Shown here piece after piece: positions 6,868 through 7,125 of a stretch of 7,125 nt of DNA (position 1 is its first letter; each line of letters starts with the position of its first letter). Under the pieces are notes generated by a model, which saw nothing but the letters and a program-made list of their open reading frames with translations, was not told the DNA's origin and did not search any database. Made by a program: the position numbers and the translations under genes. Source of the DNA: Bacteroidota bacterium (GTDB taxonomy: Bacteria > Bacteroidota > Bacteroidia > B-17B0 > Aurantibacillaceae); NCBI GenBank assembly GCA_025360565.1, contig JANYBY010000054.1, positions 1 to 7,125 on the forward strand, read 5' to 3'.

Positions 6868-7125
6868 TGTATTATTTTCCCGGCCCTTTTATTGCAAACG
6901 AAGTTGTAGATATTTCTTCCGAGAAATTAAATCTAACCATTAACTCCGGAAAAAATGCCCTCCGCTTGGTTTTGCGCAACATGCATTTACCAAAGGGCTG
7001 CTCCATTGGCATTCCGGCTTTCTGTTGCAACGAAGTACTTAACGCGGTTTTAGAGGAAGGTTTTAAACCATTCTTTTTTGATGTAAAAGAACACGGAAGT
7101 TATTGGGCCAATTGTGATCTGAAAA
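6867..7125 (+). CDS. DegT/DnrJ/EryC1/StrS-family aminotransferase (5' part, runs off the window)
   Basis: The ATG overlaps the last base of the preceding TAA (TAATG), and the frame stays open for 86 codons to the end of the window. The visible part has the N-terminal pattern of PLP-dependent sugar aminotransferases: SGKNALRLVL (27-36), where S-G-x-x-A-L forms part of the cofactor phosphate pocket, then a short loop LPKGCSIGIP leading to PAFCCNEVLNAVLEEGFKP (50-68) and FFFDV (69-73). This corresponds to the family's usual P-x-(F/Y)-x(2-4)-V-x-x-A(V/I)-x-x-x-G-x-x-P-x-(F/V)-x-D(I/V) run. Such enzymes transfer an amino group from glutamate to a keto-sugar nucleotide at C3 or C4. The catalytic lysine lies beyond the window and cannot be checked, so some members without it (regulatory or dehydratase-type) are not excluded. 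It is unlikely to be needed for the Pse precursor if pseC lies upstream; a second amino sugar of the glycan is more likely. Confidence 0.82.
   Translation, partial: MYYFPGPFIANEVVDISSEKLNLTINSGKNALRLVLRNMHLPKGCSIGIPAFCCNEVLNAVLEEGFKPFFFDVKEHGSYWANCDLK

Overview
The window is a densely packed, single-strand (+) stretch of a surface-glycan or glycoprotein-glycan biosynthesis cluster. All six substantial genes read in the same direction with overlaps or gaps of a few bases at most, except that pseI starts 12 bases after an apparent upstream stop. DNA is AT-rich. None of the six starts has a recognisable Shine-Dalgarno sequence; the upstream bases are A/T-rich instead. Two genes start with TTG overlapping the previous stop. 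Lack of Shine-Dalgarno, AT-richness and gene content point to Bacteroidota, probably a free-living or environmental member, but no marker gene is present to prove it.

Layout: (1) 1-36, the last few codons of a probable upstream gene. (2) 49-1065, pseI, pseudaminic acid synthase. (3) 1062-3560, an 832-residue two-part protein. Its N-terminal ~460 residues are an unassigned region that looks like a GT-B glycosyltransferase with an HP motif and a downstream SST motif. Its C-terminal ~372 residues are a complete N-acetyl sugar amidotransferase (PseA/WbpG type) with four cysteines and an SGGVDS PP-loop. (4) 3566-4801, a GT4 glycosyltransferase. (5) 4798-6066, a second GT4-like glycosyltransferase. 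(6) 6067-6867, a class I SAM-dependent methyltransferase. (7) 6867 to the window end, the first 86 codons of a DegT/DnrJ/EryC1/StrS-family PLP sugar aminotransferase.

Working model (inference): PseI makes a pseudaminic acid. The amidotransferase half of the fusion converts an N-acetyl group on that sugar (or on another N-acetyl sugar of the glycan) to an acetamidino group. The N-terminal half may transfer the CMP-activated sugar. The two GT4 enzymes build the rest of the oligosaccharide, the methyltransferase caps or decorates it, and the aminotransferase supplies a further amino sugar. The amidotransferase-transferase fusion beside pseI is the most unusual feature here. There is no intergenic stretch over 50 bases, and no RNA gene, mobile element, CRISPR array or terminator was seen.
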